Of a stretch of DNA of 64,000 bases, positions 54,991 through 64,000 are shown in pieces. The stretch is from Progne subis subis (lineage: Eukaryota; Chordata; Aves; Passeriformes; Hirundinidae). Made by a program: the position numbers and the translations under genes. Below the pieces are notes generated by a model. It did no database searches, had not been told where the DNA came from, and saw only the letters and a list, made by a program, of their open reading frames with translations. The stretch covers positions 1 to 64,000 of the forward strand of contig JAKJHU010001078.1 in the NCBI GenBank assembly GCA_022316685.1, in the 5' to 3' direction. Position 1 is the stretch's first letter. Each line of letters begins with the position of its first letter.

Positions 54991-56429
54991 TGCTGAGGGC
55001 AGCACAAGGGGCTGACAGTGCCCAGCCTTGCTGGGGCTGTGCCAGGAGGCCCCAGGGCCTCAGGATAAGGTGTCTCCTCACAGCCCTTGGTGGCACAGAG
55101 GCTGCTGTGCCCCAGGACACTAAGACTTGGCTTCTCTTCGTCCCCACCTGTCATCACTGCCTCCAGTTCTCTGCTCTGCCTGGGGCCTGGGGACACTTTC
55201 TCTGTCCTGTCCCTCAGTGGGACCCATTAAAACTTCAAGAAACTTTGGAGTTAGATTCTGACTGGGAGTTCTTTAGAGGTTTCTTCAGCTCCCTCTCAGG
55301 GACTGATGTTCAGGGCCTCAGCACAAGCCCCAAAGAGGGTCATTAAAGTCCTTGTGCTGTGTCTGTGCTGCTGAGCTGGGCTGGGCTTCTGGCACAGAGG
55401 CAGCTCCTGGCAGCCAAGAAGAGCTTCAAAAACACATCTCTCTTGATGAGCAACTCTTCTCCCAGCCCAGCAGGGCTGGGGCACTGCCTGCAGCCAGCCT
55501 GGGGACAGCACACAGGCACAGAGAGCTTCAATCACTCAGGGCTGGGAAGGAGCTGAGAAGTGACTGAGGGAGAATCACTCCCAGCCCTTGACACAGGAAC
55601 CTCTGGCTGCAGGACACAAGGCAGCTGCAGCTCCTGCAGGGATCTCCTAAAGCTGCAACATCCCAATGCCTACAGACTCTGTGAGTACATTCTCTGATTA
55701 TCTCTTGTGGAGAGCAGCCAGGGGTGCCCAGGGCTGTCCTGCAGAGCAGGGTCCTGCAGCCCAGGGCGCTGTGCTGGGCCAGGGACTCTGCTGCCTGCCA
55801 GGGACAGCTCTCAGCCATCCCTGGGAGCTGCTCCCAGCACTGGGGGACAAGATCTGGGTGGAAGGAGACAGCTGGTAAGGCGTGGAAGTGTTCTCCATGT
55901 GTACTGAGGATACTGCATTGTTCAGGACTGCTCCCAGCATGACATTTAACTGCAGAATATTTCCAAGTAGATTATGCAGGGAGCACAGACAGGCAGGGGC
56001 TACATGAAATTAAAAATCCTGCTTTATTAATCTACTGCTCTGTGTTGCCTGAAGGGGAAATTGCACATAGTTATTCATCTTTCAGTTCAGGGTGAGAAAA
56101 ATAAGACAATTTTTGTGTCAGACCTTAATAAACCAGGCAGTGACAGCAATCAGCAGAGGGTCCCTTGCAGGCAGCACCAGTGTCACTTTTCCAGTCTCCT
56201 CAGGGTTGCTCTGAGGTTGCCATCAGAGCCTGCAGAGCCAGAGCTGCCCCTGGGCAGTGCCTGAGCTGAGAGGACTCTGCAGGGCAGAGCTGAGCCCCCA
56301 GGGCTGGGCTGGGCTCTGGCAGCACTGGCAGGGCCCAGCCCTGGGCACAGGGAAGCAGCTGCAGGCAGGGACAGCTGCAGGCAGCAGAGCCCTGGGCAGG
56401 CAGTGAGGGGAAAGTGCCACCGAAATGTG
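54991..56429. other. unassigned sequence
   Basis: GC-moderate sequence with many short frames and no domain. Confidence 0.45.
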
Positions 56430-56478
56430 CTGGGATATTGAAAGCCCTCTCCAAACCAAACCATTCTATGATTACTTT
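56430..56478 (+). mobile_element. CR1 LINE 3' tip
   Basis: TATTGAAAGCCCTCTCCAAACCAAACCATTCTATGATTA is the very end of a CR1 copy. Confidence 0.6.
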
Positions 56479-56479
56479 T

Positions 56480-57287
56480 TTAACAGATCCCCATGCCAGA
56501 ACACTGCAAATGGAGTGTCTCAGCTCCCTCTGCCCCAAGGATCTCTGGGCAGGGCAGGCTGGAGGCTGGGAATGAGCTGACTCTCCTCCAGCAGTGCCAT
56601 GGACAGGACCCTAGGTGTGTCCTGGGGATGCCATCCAAGCTGTGAGCTGCCTCCATGGGACACTGGGGATAGGAGTGTCCTTGGCCAGGAGTGGTGCTGA
56701 GACTCTGAGAAAGGCTGAGCCAGTTTGCTCTGCTGTGGCTCCCTCTGCTCTCCGCTGTGTCACGCTGATTTTCAGGGGAACACAGGGACTGCCCTCGATC
56801 TCAGAAAGGGCAGCTGGGGACAGATGGAGTGACAGAGCAGCTCCCCTCAGCCTTCATTGAGTTACAGCCAATGCTCTTGCCTTGCACAGTTCTCTCTGAT
56901 CTCCCTGGGCACAGCAGGAAACCCTCTCCAACTGCCTTTGGCCATCACCGTTCCTTAGCCCTGGCACAGGAGATGCTGCCAAGCTCCTCTGCCTCAGGAG
57001 CAGTTTGGGCTGATGAAGTCCAAGCCCAGGACTGGCCCCTGTCCCTGTTCCCATGACCCCAGTGCTGCAGAGCAGAGCTGACCCCTCGCTGTCCATGGGC
57101 AGAGCCCCTGCTCGTCACAGCAACGGGGCCAGATCCCAGCAGAGCTCCAGGCACGGGGCTGAAGGAAGGGCTCTGAGAAAAGGAAAATTGGGTGGCAGAG
57201 AGCAGCAGGGACAGGGCTGGGAGAAAGGGCTTGGACACTGCTCAGCGAAGTCTCCCCTGACTGTGTCTCTGTGTCCTCCTTCACCAG
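56480..57287 (+). other. upstream region of the olfactory receptor
   Basis: No coding evidence. It ends in a good splice acceptor, TGTGTCCTCCTTCACCAG at 57,270-57,287, consistent with the non-coding 5' exons usual for olfactory receptor genes. Promoter not identified. Confidence 0.5.
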
Positions 57288-57310
57288 GACTCCATGGCCA
57301 GAGTGAAGAA

Positions 57311-58245
57311 ATGTCCAACAGCAGCTCCATCAGCCACTTCCTCCTGCTGCCATTGGCAGACACGTGGCAGCTGCAGCTCCTGCACTTCTGCCTCTTCCTG
57401 GGCATCTCCCTGGCTGCCCTCCTGGCCAACGGCCTCATCATCAGCGCCGTAGCCTGCGGCCACCTCCTGTACATGCCCATGTTCTTCTTCCTGCTCAACC
57501 TGGCCCTCACCGACCTGGGCTCCATCCTCACCACTGTCCCCAAAGCCATGCACAATTCCCTCTGGGACACCAGGACCATCTCCTACACAGGATGTGCTGC
57601 ACAGATCTTTTTTTTTTTGTTTTCTGTGCTGCAACAGAGTTTTATCTCCTGACCCTCATGTGCTATGACCACTACGTGTCCATCTGCAAACCCCTGCACT
57701 ACGGGACCCTCCTAGGCAGCAGAGCTTGTGCCCACATGGCAGCAGCTGCCTGGGCCAGTGGCTTTCTCAATGCTCTCATGCAAACAGCCAATACGTTTTC
57801 CCTGCCCCTGTGCCATGGCAATGCCCTGGGCCAATTCTTCTGTGAAATCCCACACATCCTCAAACTCTCCTGCTCACGCTCCTACCTCAGGGAATATGGA
57901 CTCATTGTATTTTCCATCTGTTTTCAATTTGGTTGTTTTGTGTTCATTGTTTTCTCCTATGTGCAGATCTTCAGGGCTGTGCTGAGGATCGCCTCTGAGC
58001 AGGGAAGGCACAAAGCCTTTTCCACCTGCCTCCCTCACCTGGTTGTCCTCTCCCTGTTCCTCAGCACTGGCTTTTTTGCCTATCTGAAACCCCCCTCCAT
58101 CTCCTCCCCATCCCTGGATCTTTCACTGTCAGTTCTTTATTCCATGGTGCCTCCAGCCCTGAACCCCCTCATCTACAGCCTGAGGAACCAGGAGCTCAAG
58201 GCTGCAGTGTGGAGACTGATGACTGGATGGTTTCAGGAACATTAA
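57311..58245 (+). pseudogene. OR14: olfactory receptor, OR14-type, one frameshift
   Basis: A seven-transmembrane odorant receptor of the class expanded in birds. The start MSNSSSISHFLLLPLAD carries the N-glycosylation site near the N-terminus. TM1-TM3 landmarks: LANGLII, MFFFLLNLALTDLGS and the conserved Cys in YTGCAAQ. Then, in another frame: MCYDHYVSICKPLHY (the usual DRY is DHY), the KAFSTCLPHL block before TM6, and PPALNPLIYSLRNQELK in TM7. The total of ~311 codons is normal for the family. A run of 11 T at 57,608-57,618 is one base short (or two long), shifting the frame in TM3. Nothing else is broken, so it is a recent pseudogene, a polymorphism, or a homopolymer sequencing error. Confidence 0.93.
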
Positions 58246-59520
58246 ACTGCTGGCCAATTTCTGCAAATCACTTTGAATAAGTCACCTTTGTTACTTCTTG
58301 TTGTTTTGGTTATGGTTGTTTTTCCTGTGATTTACTTTATTGATATTGTCCATAAAGAAATGTCATTCTTTGTGCTATTTCTCATTTTGTTTCCCGCCAC
58401 CGTGCCTGTGGCCACAGAATTAGTCAATTAAAGACTTCACTCTTGGTGGCTTTAAAGGGAATCAAGGATCTCCCAGCCAAGTATTCTGCAGAGATGCCCC
58501 TTTTGTTCCCTCCTCTGCAGCTGCAGCAGCAATGTCTGTGTGCAGAGCTGGGGCAGATCAGTGCTGGCACAGCAGCTGTGCCCAGGAGCAGCAGCACTTG
58601 GTGTTGCCAGTGCTGCTCCCGTGGCCCTGCCCCGCTGCCCTCCTGGCCCTGCTGTTGCTGTAGGGCCTGAGTGGTCTCGGGGCCGGGCACAGTGCTGGGG
58701 GTGGCAGTGCCGGGGCTGCAGCAGGGACAGGCCATGGGCACTGCTGGGGCAGAGCTGACGCCTCAGGGCAGGGCCTGGGGGCTCCAGGCTCCTTGCCCAG
58801 GCTCTCTCCAGAACACGCCCAGGCCAATGCTCAGCAGAGAAAAGCCCCCGTGAGCAGCCCCAGGGTGGCCGTGGGCAGGCTGGGGGCAAACAGCATGGCT
58901 GGGGCTCTGCAAGGTCCCTGGGGGAGATGGGAAGGAGCAGCAGAGCAGGGGCTGATCCATCCCCACTGCGCTGGACACTCCAGGGCAGCGTCCCAGAGCG
59001 TCCTCATGCACCTGCCAACAACATCCCCCCGCTGCAGCCCTGGCCTCTCCCCCAGCTCACACAGGTGCCGCATCCTTGCAGGCACAGACACGCAGCACTG
59101 GCTCAGGAGCCCCTGTGTGCACTGCCCAGAGCAGGCGTGAGCACCCCCATGGTGTTTGGTGTGGGGAGATGAACCTGAGGGAGCACAAATGCCATCATCA
59201 GCCCCTGGGGCCAGGAAGGGCTGGGGGCCAGCAGGGAAAGCACTCAGGTTTGTGGTGGCCTCTGAAGTCAGGCAGAAAATTTGTTCCCATGAGCTGTGAG
59301 TTTCCTGTGCCACTGCAAGATGTTTGTTGCTCAGAGCCAGGGCTGCCTGGCAGCACCCCCAACTGCCCTCAGCATTTCTTTGCTTCACCTTGGCTTTCTT
59401 TACTCTTCCTGGTACAAATTTTGCCCCTCCCTGTTCCCTCCCTGCAAACAGCCCATCCCTGGTTGACCCATTCCTCTCTGGTCCCACTCCCCATTTCAGT
59501 TCCTGACTTGGCACCATGGG
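58246..59520. other. unassigned sequence downstream of OR
   Basis: A/T-rich 3' flank, then GC-rich sequence without a supported gene. Confidence 0.45.
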
Positions 59521-59694
59521 AATGTCCGCTGGGGAGCAGGATCATCCTCCAAGTGCTTCAGGAATTGTCTGCATGCTCCTGCAGGTCTGACATGACGGGC
59601 TTTGGTGCTGTGAAGAGAAGCTGAGGGACCTGCGCTCCTGGACCTTCTGAAGAGAAGGTCCAAGGCTTATCTTGCAACTGCTGCAACGGTGGTT

Positions 59695-60130
59695 TCAGGG
59701 AATCACAGAATCAGCAAGGTTGGAAAAGACCTTGGACATCATCAAGTCCAACCTGTACCCTGACACTGCCTTGTCTCCCTTGATCCTCCTCTTCTCCAGG
59801 ATGAACAACCCCAGCTCCCTCAGCCTCTCCTCACAGCACTTGTGTTCCAAACCCCTCACCAGCCTTCTTGCCCTTCTCTGGACACATTCCAGCCCCTCCA
59901 CTTCCTTCCTAATTTGGGAGGCCCAGAAGTGGACACAGCACTCGAGGTGCTGCCCAACCAGTGCTGAGCACAAGTGAAGAATCACTGCCTTGGTACTGAT
60001 GGCCACACTGTCTCTGAACCAGGCCAGGAGCCATTGGCTTCCTTGGCCACCTGGGCACACTGCTGGCTCTTGTCCAGCCTGCTGTCCATCTGTCCCTGCA
60101 TTTCCCTTTCTGCCTGGCCACTGTCCAGCC
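59695..60130 (-). mobile_element. CR1 LINE 3' fragment
   Basis: On the minus strand it encodes the CR1 RT C-terminal end ([29 protein letters not shown]) and the 3' tail at 59,695-59,770. Confidence 0.88.
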
Positions 60131-60149
60131 ACTCTGTCTCCAACCTGTC

Positions 60150-60262
60150 GGTTGTTATCCTGGAGAAAAGGAGTCTCAAGGGAGTCAAGGCAGTGTCAGG
60201 GCACAGGTTGGACTTGATGATGTCCAAGGTCTTTTCCAACCTGGCTGATTCTGTGATTCTCT
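60150..60262 (+). mobile_element. CR1 LINE 3' tip
   Basis: TCCTGGAGAAAAGGAGTCTC ... CTGATTCTGTGATTCTCTGA, same subfamily as the inverted copy and as 11,085-11,394. Confidence 0.85.
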
Positions 60263-60400
60263 GAAACCACCGTTGTAGCAGCTGCAGGATGAGCCTTGGG
60301 CCTCCTCTTCAGAAGGTCCAGCACCCAGGTCCCTCAGCTTCTCCTCACAGCCTCAAAGCCCTGCAGTCAGTCCTGCAGAGCCTCTGCAGTGCAGGGGAAA

Positions 60401-61197
60401 CACTGGGCAACTGAATAGCAGAATCGATATGATTTTAGCAGAAGCTGTTTTTTTGTTCACATTATACTCCAGTTATAGATTCTACCACAATGTCCACACA
60501 CACAGGTGTCTCTCAATTGGCTGAGCCATTTGTTCACAGGGCAGGCACACATCCTTCAGGACACCCAATTGGTCAAGCGTCCATGATCGTGTTGTGTGTC
60601 CTCTAAGTTTTGCGTTGTTTGTAAACAATTTCTCACGCTCTTGGTTCTTATTTGTAGTCCTGTTGTTATCTCAGTAGCCTTGAGGGAATTCCTGAAGTCT
60701 CCTGGGCAAGAAGCCTCAAGTCCTGTCTTGAAATGCAAGATTTGACCAAAAAAATGCATTCTATTACCATTTGTTAAAACCAAGAGGGCAGGTTGTTTAT
60801 CTCTTCCATGACCCATCCCTCCTGTCTCTGAGGGGGATCTTCTCTTAATGGGCAGCTGTTTAAAACCAAATGGGGCAGTGTTCTTGATCTCTTCCATGAC
60901 ACATCCTCCCTCCAGGGAGATATCTTCTGTTAATGGGCCATTGCCATTTTGGGAAGGGCTCTGGTGACCCAGGTTCCTGTGACCCACGCTGAGAAGTCAC
61001 CTGTCCCTTTCTCTGCCCCTGGCAATGATGTGAGGTGGGACTGAAGAACATGAGGGTCTGGCCATGGTCCTATCCATTGCATTTGAGCCCATCTCAGGTC
61101 ATTTCTGGATGGGCTCTGCCCCAGCCCACAGAGTGTGACCTCAGCCCTGACTCTGTCCCAGCCGCTGTGCCTGAGCCCTGCAAAGCCCAAAGGTCAC
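60401..61197. other. unassigned, partly LTR-like
   Basis: No gene seen. A 'cctctaagttttgcgttg' phrase near 60,600 recalls the ERV-A LTR (ctctaagttttgtgtta), so an old related LTR may lie here. Not firm. Confidence 0.35.
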
Positions 61198-62760
61198 TGT
61201 CATGGATTAGCACAGTTTGGTTTTTAGTTAGGGAGGAATGTGAAGTATTACCCTGTCAGGACCCTGGAAATAGTTTTAGAAAGGACAAGGAGCTATCAGA
61301 AGCTGGTTTGAGATATTGGCATCTGCTTTGGCCACTGAGAATGTTGAATGCGACTTTGGGCAGTACCCATATAAATCCTGGGTTTGTTCAGGTCAGGCCC
61401 TTTTCCTCCTGCCTCAGCTGAACAGGTAACATCGAGTGGGTCCTACTGCTCCCCCACATCCCACCTCCCCCTTCGGGGGGAAGCTCGCCCGAGGCCCAGC
61501 CGGACTCCATCGGCTCCCCGGGGGGAGGAGAGATTGCAGCTTAACATCAACCACTTTGAAAAAACCTCCCCAGAGACCCCAGAGCAGGGAGGGATCTCCC
61601 CTGATAACAACTATGGGCACGGTTTGGCCGAGGCTGCCCCGATTGTCACCGAGGGGTGGGCAGAGCTCTCCTCCCGCTCCCCTCCTCCCGTGTCTTCCAG
61701 ACGGAGAAGAAAGAGTGGAGGGAGGAAACCAGGCTGATCTGAAATGGAGAGACTGCTGCCTGGAGCAGAAATCACCTGGCCACTGCAGGCCTGGGCAGAG
61801 TTAACCCTGTCCTGGCAACATGGACCTTCCAAGGCCCGACCTTCCCTGAGAGAGAAAAGAAGAGACAGAGGGGACGTAGGAAAGACGCCGCAGGAAGTCA
61901 GTGGAGCAGGAGTGAAAGAACTGATAAAGATTATTAGAAGAGGGATTGAGGATGTGGACATTTTTAACCAAACTTTTCCGTTGTAAACTATGGAGAAATG
62001 GACTGTTTCTTGTAACATCTTTAAGTTGTTTCGGGGAATGCTAGTTCTTGTCAAATTTGGGGATTGATATGATTGAGATTGAAGTGGGAATCTTAAAGCC
62101 CCTCACTCCTGGGGTAAAAGAAGGTCTCAGCCTTTGAGAGGCCAAGATAATTTAGAGAGGACGTGATTTGAAGCCCTCAGCTCCTGGCATAAAAGTAGGT
62201 CTCTATTTCTTTTGAGATAGAAATGATTTTAGAGCTAGAAGAGAATCCTTGTTTTATACTAGAAGAAGCTTTCTTAAGCAGTACCCCAGATATACTGAGA
62301 GGCCTATGAGTAGCCAGGGGAAAGGCTGAGAATGGGTGGAACAGCACAAACTGCAAAAATTCCAAGCAGCTGCAGATTTGTGACATTGAGAGCCTCAGGA
62401 CTGTTTTTGTCTTGTGGCGAATGAGTCCATAAGACTCTAGAGAGACTCCTCTCCCAAAGTGACAAAAGATTATATTTAAATGGTGAAACTGATTGAAAAT
62501 CACAGCTTGTGTCTCTCTATATTGTTTGTAAGAAAGTTAACAGTTTGTAAGGGAAGGGAAGAGGGTTTTGAAGTTCATTTTGGTTTTTTTGGGTTTTTTT
62601 CCATCTTTTTCTTTTCTTATCTTTTCTATTCTTTTAGTGTGTGTTAAAAAACCTTTGTTTTTTAAGCTTGAGCCTGCTTTGTTTCTCCTGATCCTCTCCC
62701 ACAAAAAGAGAGTAAATACTACTACTCTAAATGTAGCAAACAAAATTTCATGAATGTGTA
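61198..62760 (+). mobile_element. possible long LTR-type element
   Basis: Starts TGTCATGG and is flanked by GTCAC at 61,193-61,197 and 62,761-62,765. It holds a TATA-like CATATAAATCC at about 61,368-61,378 and a GC-rich block at 61,440-61,540, then A/T-rich sequence. The right end ...GTGTA is not a canonical CA end and there is no coding, so the call rests on the 5-bp repeat and general layout. Confidence 0.35.
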
Positions 62761-62765
62761 GTCAC

Positions 62766-64000
62766 TATATTAATTAGTGTTTCTGCCTAGTTTTAACTAA
62801 AACTATTACACCTTCCTATGGAAAAGAACTGTCCTTCTTGTCTAGGTGCCCATGGCCACAATTGGGATTCCCCCTCTAGCATTGCCTCTTGTGAGAGACT
62901 GGAGGAGATTGTTGGCTGGAAACATTTTGTGTGTGAGGGAGGAAGGGGCAGGTCCAGCCTTGCCCTGCCCTGAAACCCCAGCACTGCCCTGCCCTGTAAC
63001 CCCAATCCCCCCAGAGCCTCTATCCCAGCCCAGCAGTGTCTGCCAATCCCTGGCACACCAAAGGCAATGCTCCACAGCCACCTCTGCAGCCCCCAGCCCA
63101 GCTCCTGAGAGACCAAGTGACCCAAAGTCCCTCCTGGGGGAAGGGCCCAGGAAGACCATGGGGTATTTATGGTTGACCACAAGGCAAGCACACATCTTGA
63201 CCCCACCTCTTCTTGGAATTTCTGTCTGAACACAACTGGAATCCAGGAGGTGGTAGCTGTGTGTGTGCTTCTCTAAATCTTTTTTGATCTTTCTCTCTTT
63301 CTGTGTCTTATTATTATTCCCTCTTCTTAGAAATTCTGATTAACTTAAAATTGATCAGGCTTACAGTTTGTGAAGTTGAATAGGTCAAGTAATGCTTTGA
63401 GGAGTGTTTTTTGCTGACTTGAATGTTATATTAAACCTTTTGCCAAAGTTTATCTGATTTTCTAATGTTGCCAGTAAAGTCTGTTTTATTGTTTTGAGCT
63501 CTTGAGAATCTCTTGTTGCTATTTCTCCAGTGCATTCAACTCAGAGTACACAAATAATTGTAATTCCTTTTAAATGTCTAAGTGAGAGAGTTATTTGGAG
63601 GATGGAGGTCAGGGCTTGTCTGTCCTGCTTGGCACAGCCCAGGCAGGGCTTTCACAGCCACATTGCACACTCCATTTCCCTCCTGCACCCGCTGGTGCCT
63701 CTGAGTTCTGCTTGCCCAGCCCAGGGACGCTCTCCTTGTCTGCCCATTCCCCCACGGTCTCTGGGCAGGGATGGCCTCAGTGGGGGCTGCTGACATCCTC
63801 AGACACTTGGAGGCTGCTGCTGGATTGGACTTCTCCAGAGGCTTGTTCAGCTTCCAGCTGTTCATTTCAGGAATTCGGTGCCCCAGGGCTCATTAACATT
63901 CAGAACACCTTAAAAGGCCAAGCCTCTGGGTATAATTTAAGTTTTCAAATCTTTTGTGGTTAATTCGACAGATTTCAGAAGTGTATTCAAAGTGAATATA
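62766..64000. other. unassigned sequence to window end
   Basis: No supported gene or repeat family. Short overlapping frames only. Confidence 0.45.

Larger units (their letters stand above)
59525..60400. repeat. inverted repeat built from CR1 and its flank
   Basis: The left arm, 59,525-59,800, is the reverse complement of 60,150-60,400. Both hold the CR1 3' end plus the recurring flank also seen at 11,395-11,689. The spacer is the rest of the minus-strand CR1. Confidence 0.85.

Noticed and set aside
1..64000. CRISPR arrays, bacterial operons, Shine-Dalgarno sites
   Set aside because: The sequence is vertebrate; tandem arrays here are minisatellites without the repeat-spacer pattern.

Overview
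The window looks like nuclear DNA of a songbird (passerine). The evidence is avian CR1 LINE pieces with the typical ATTCTGTG tail, a tRNA-derived SINE of the TguSINE1 type, an avian-style olfactory receptor, an MHC class I fragment of bird type, and R2 retrotransposons in 28S rDNA. There is almost no intact host gene. The window is a mosaic of dead or dying repeats, and every host gene seen is broken.

Layout. 1-520 is one copy of a segmental duplication (second copy near 45.65-46.12 kb) with a (GGGAT)n array. 521-10,904 is a gammaretrovirus-like provirus on the minus strand (called ERV-A here), with both LTRs, many frameshifts and no integrase core. 11.08-11.69 kb is a CR1 tail plus a recurring flank. 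11,690-18,236 is a second minus-strand provirus (ERV-B) with no recognisable gag, ending in an LTR palindrome. 18,321-25,836 is a broken rDNA unit on the plus strand: ITS1, a decayed 5.8S gene, ITS2, then only an internal part of 28S. That 28S piece is interrupted at the R2 target site by two different R2 elements in tandem: a 5'-truncated one (R2a) and a near full-length one (R2b) with an HDV-like ribozyme fold at its 5' end. 25.8-32.4 kb holds minisatellite blocks in opposite orientation on either side of a decayed MHC class I gene; its alpha-1 exon has turned into a 23-bp tandem array and then taken a solo LTR.

33,688-42,763 is the youngest provirus (ERV-C, minus strand), with near-identical 612-bp LTRs, a tRNA-Pro-like primer site, gag and pol in one frame across a single amber codon, and almost no env. 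It abuts half of a SINE. 43.1-47.8 kb is a pair of duplicated segments, one carrying a CR1 insertion whose empty site is preserved in the other. 50.5-53.5 kb has another LTR and env remnant flanked by direct repeats. 54.0-55.0 kb is a degenerate ~145-bp tandem array. 57,311-58,245 is an OR14-type olfactory receptor with one frameshift in a T run. 59.5-60.4 kb is a CR1-containing inverted repeat. The rest is unassigned.

rDNA, MHC class I and olfactory receptor sequences together recall the avian chromosome 16 type of microchromosome, which in chicken carries the nucleolar organiser, MHC and olfactory receptors. That placement is inference. No gene here is predicted to work with confidence. The olfactory receptor is closest, followed by parts of ERV-C pol and the R2b reverse transcriptase domain.
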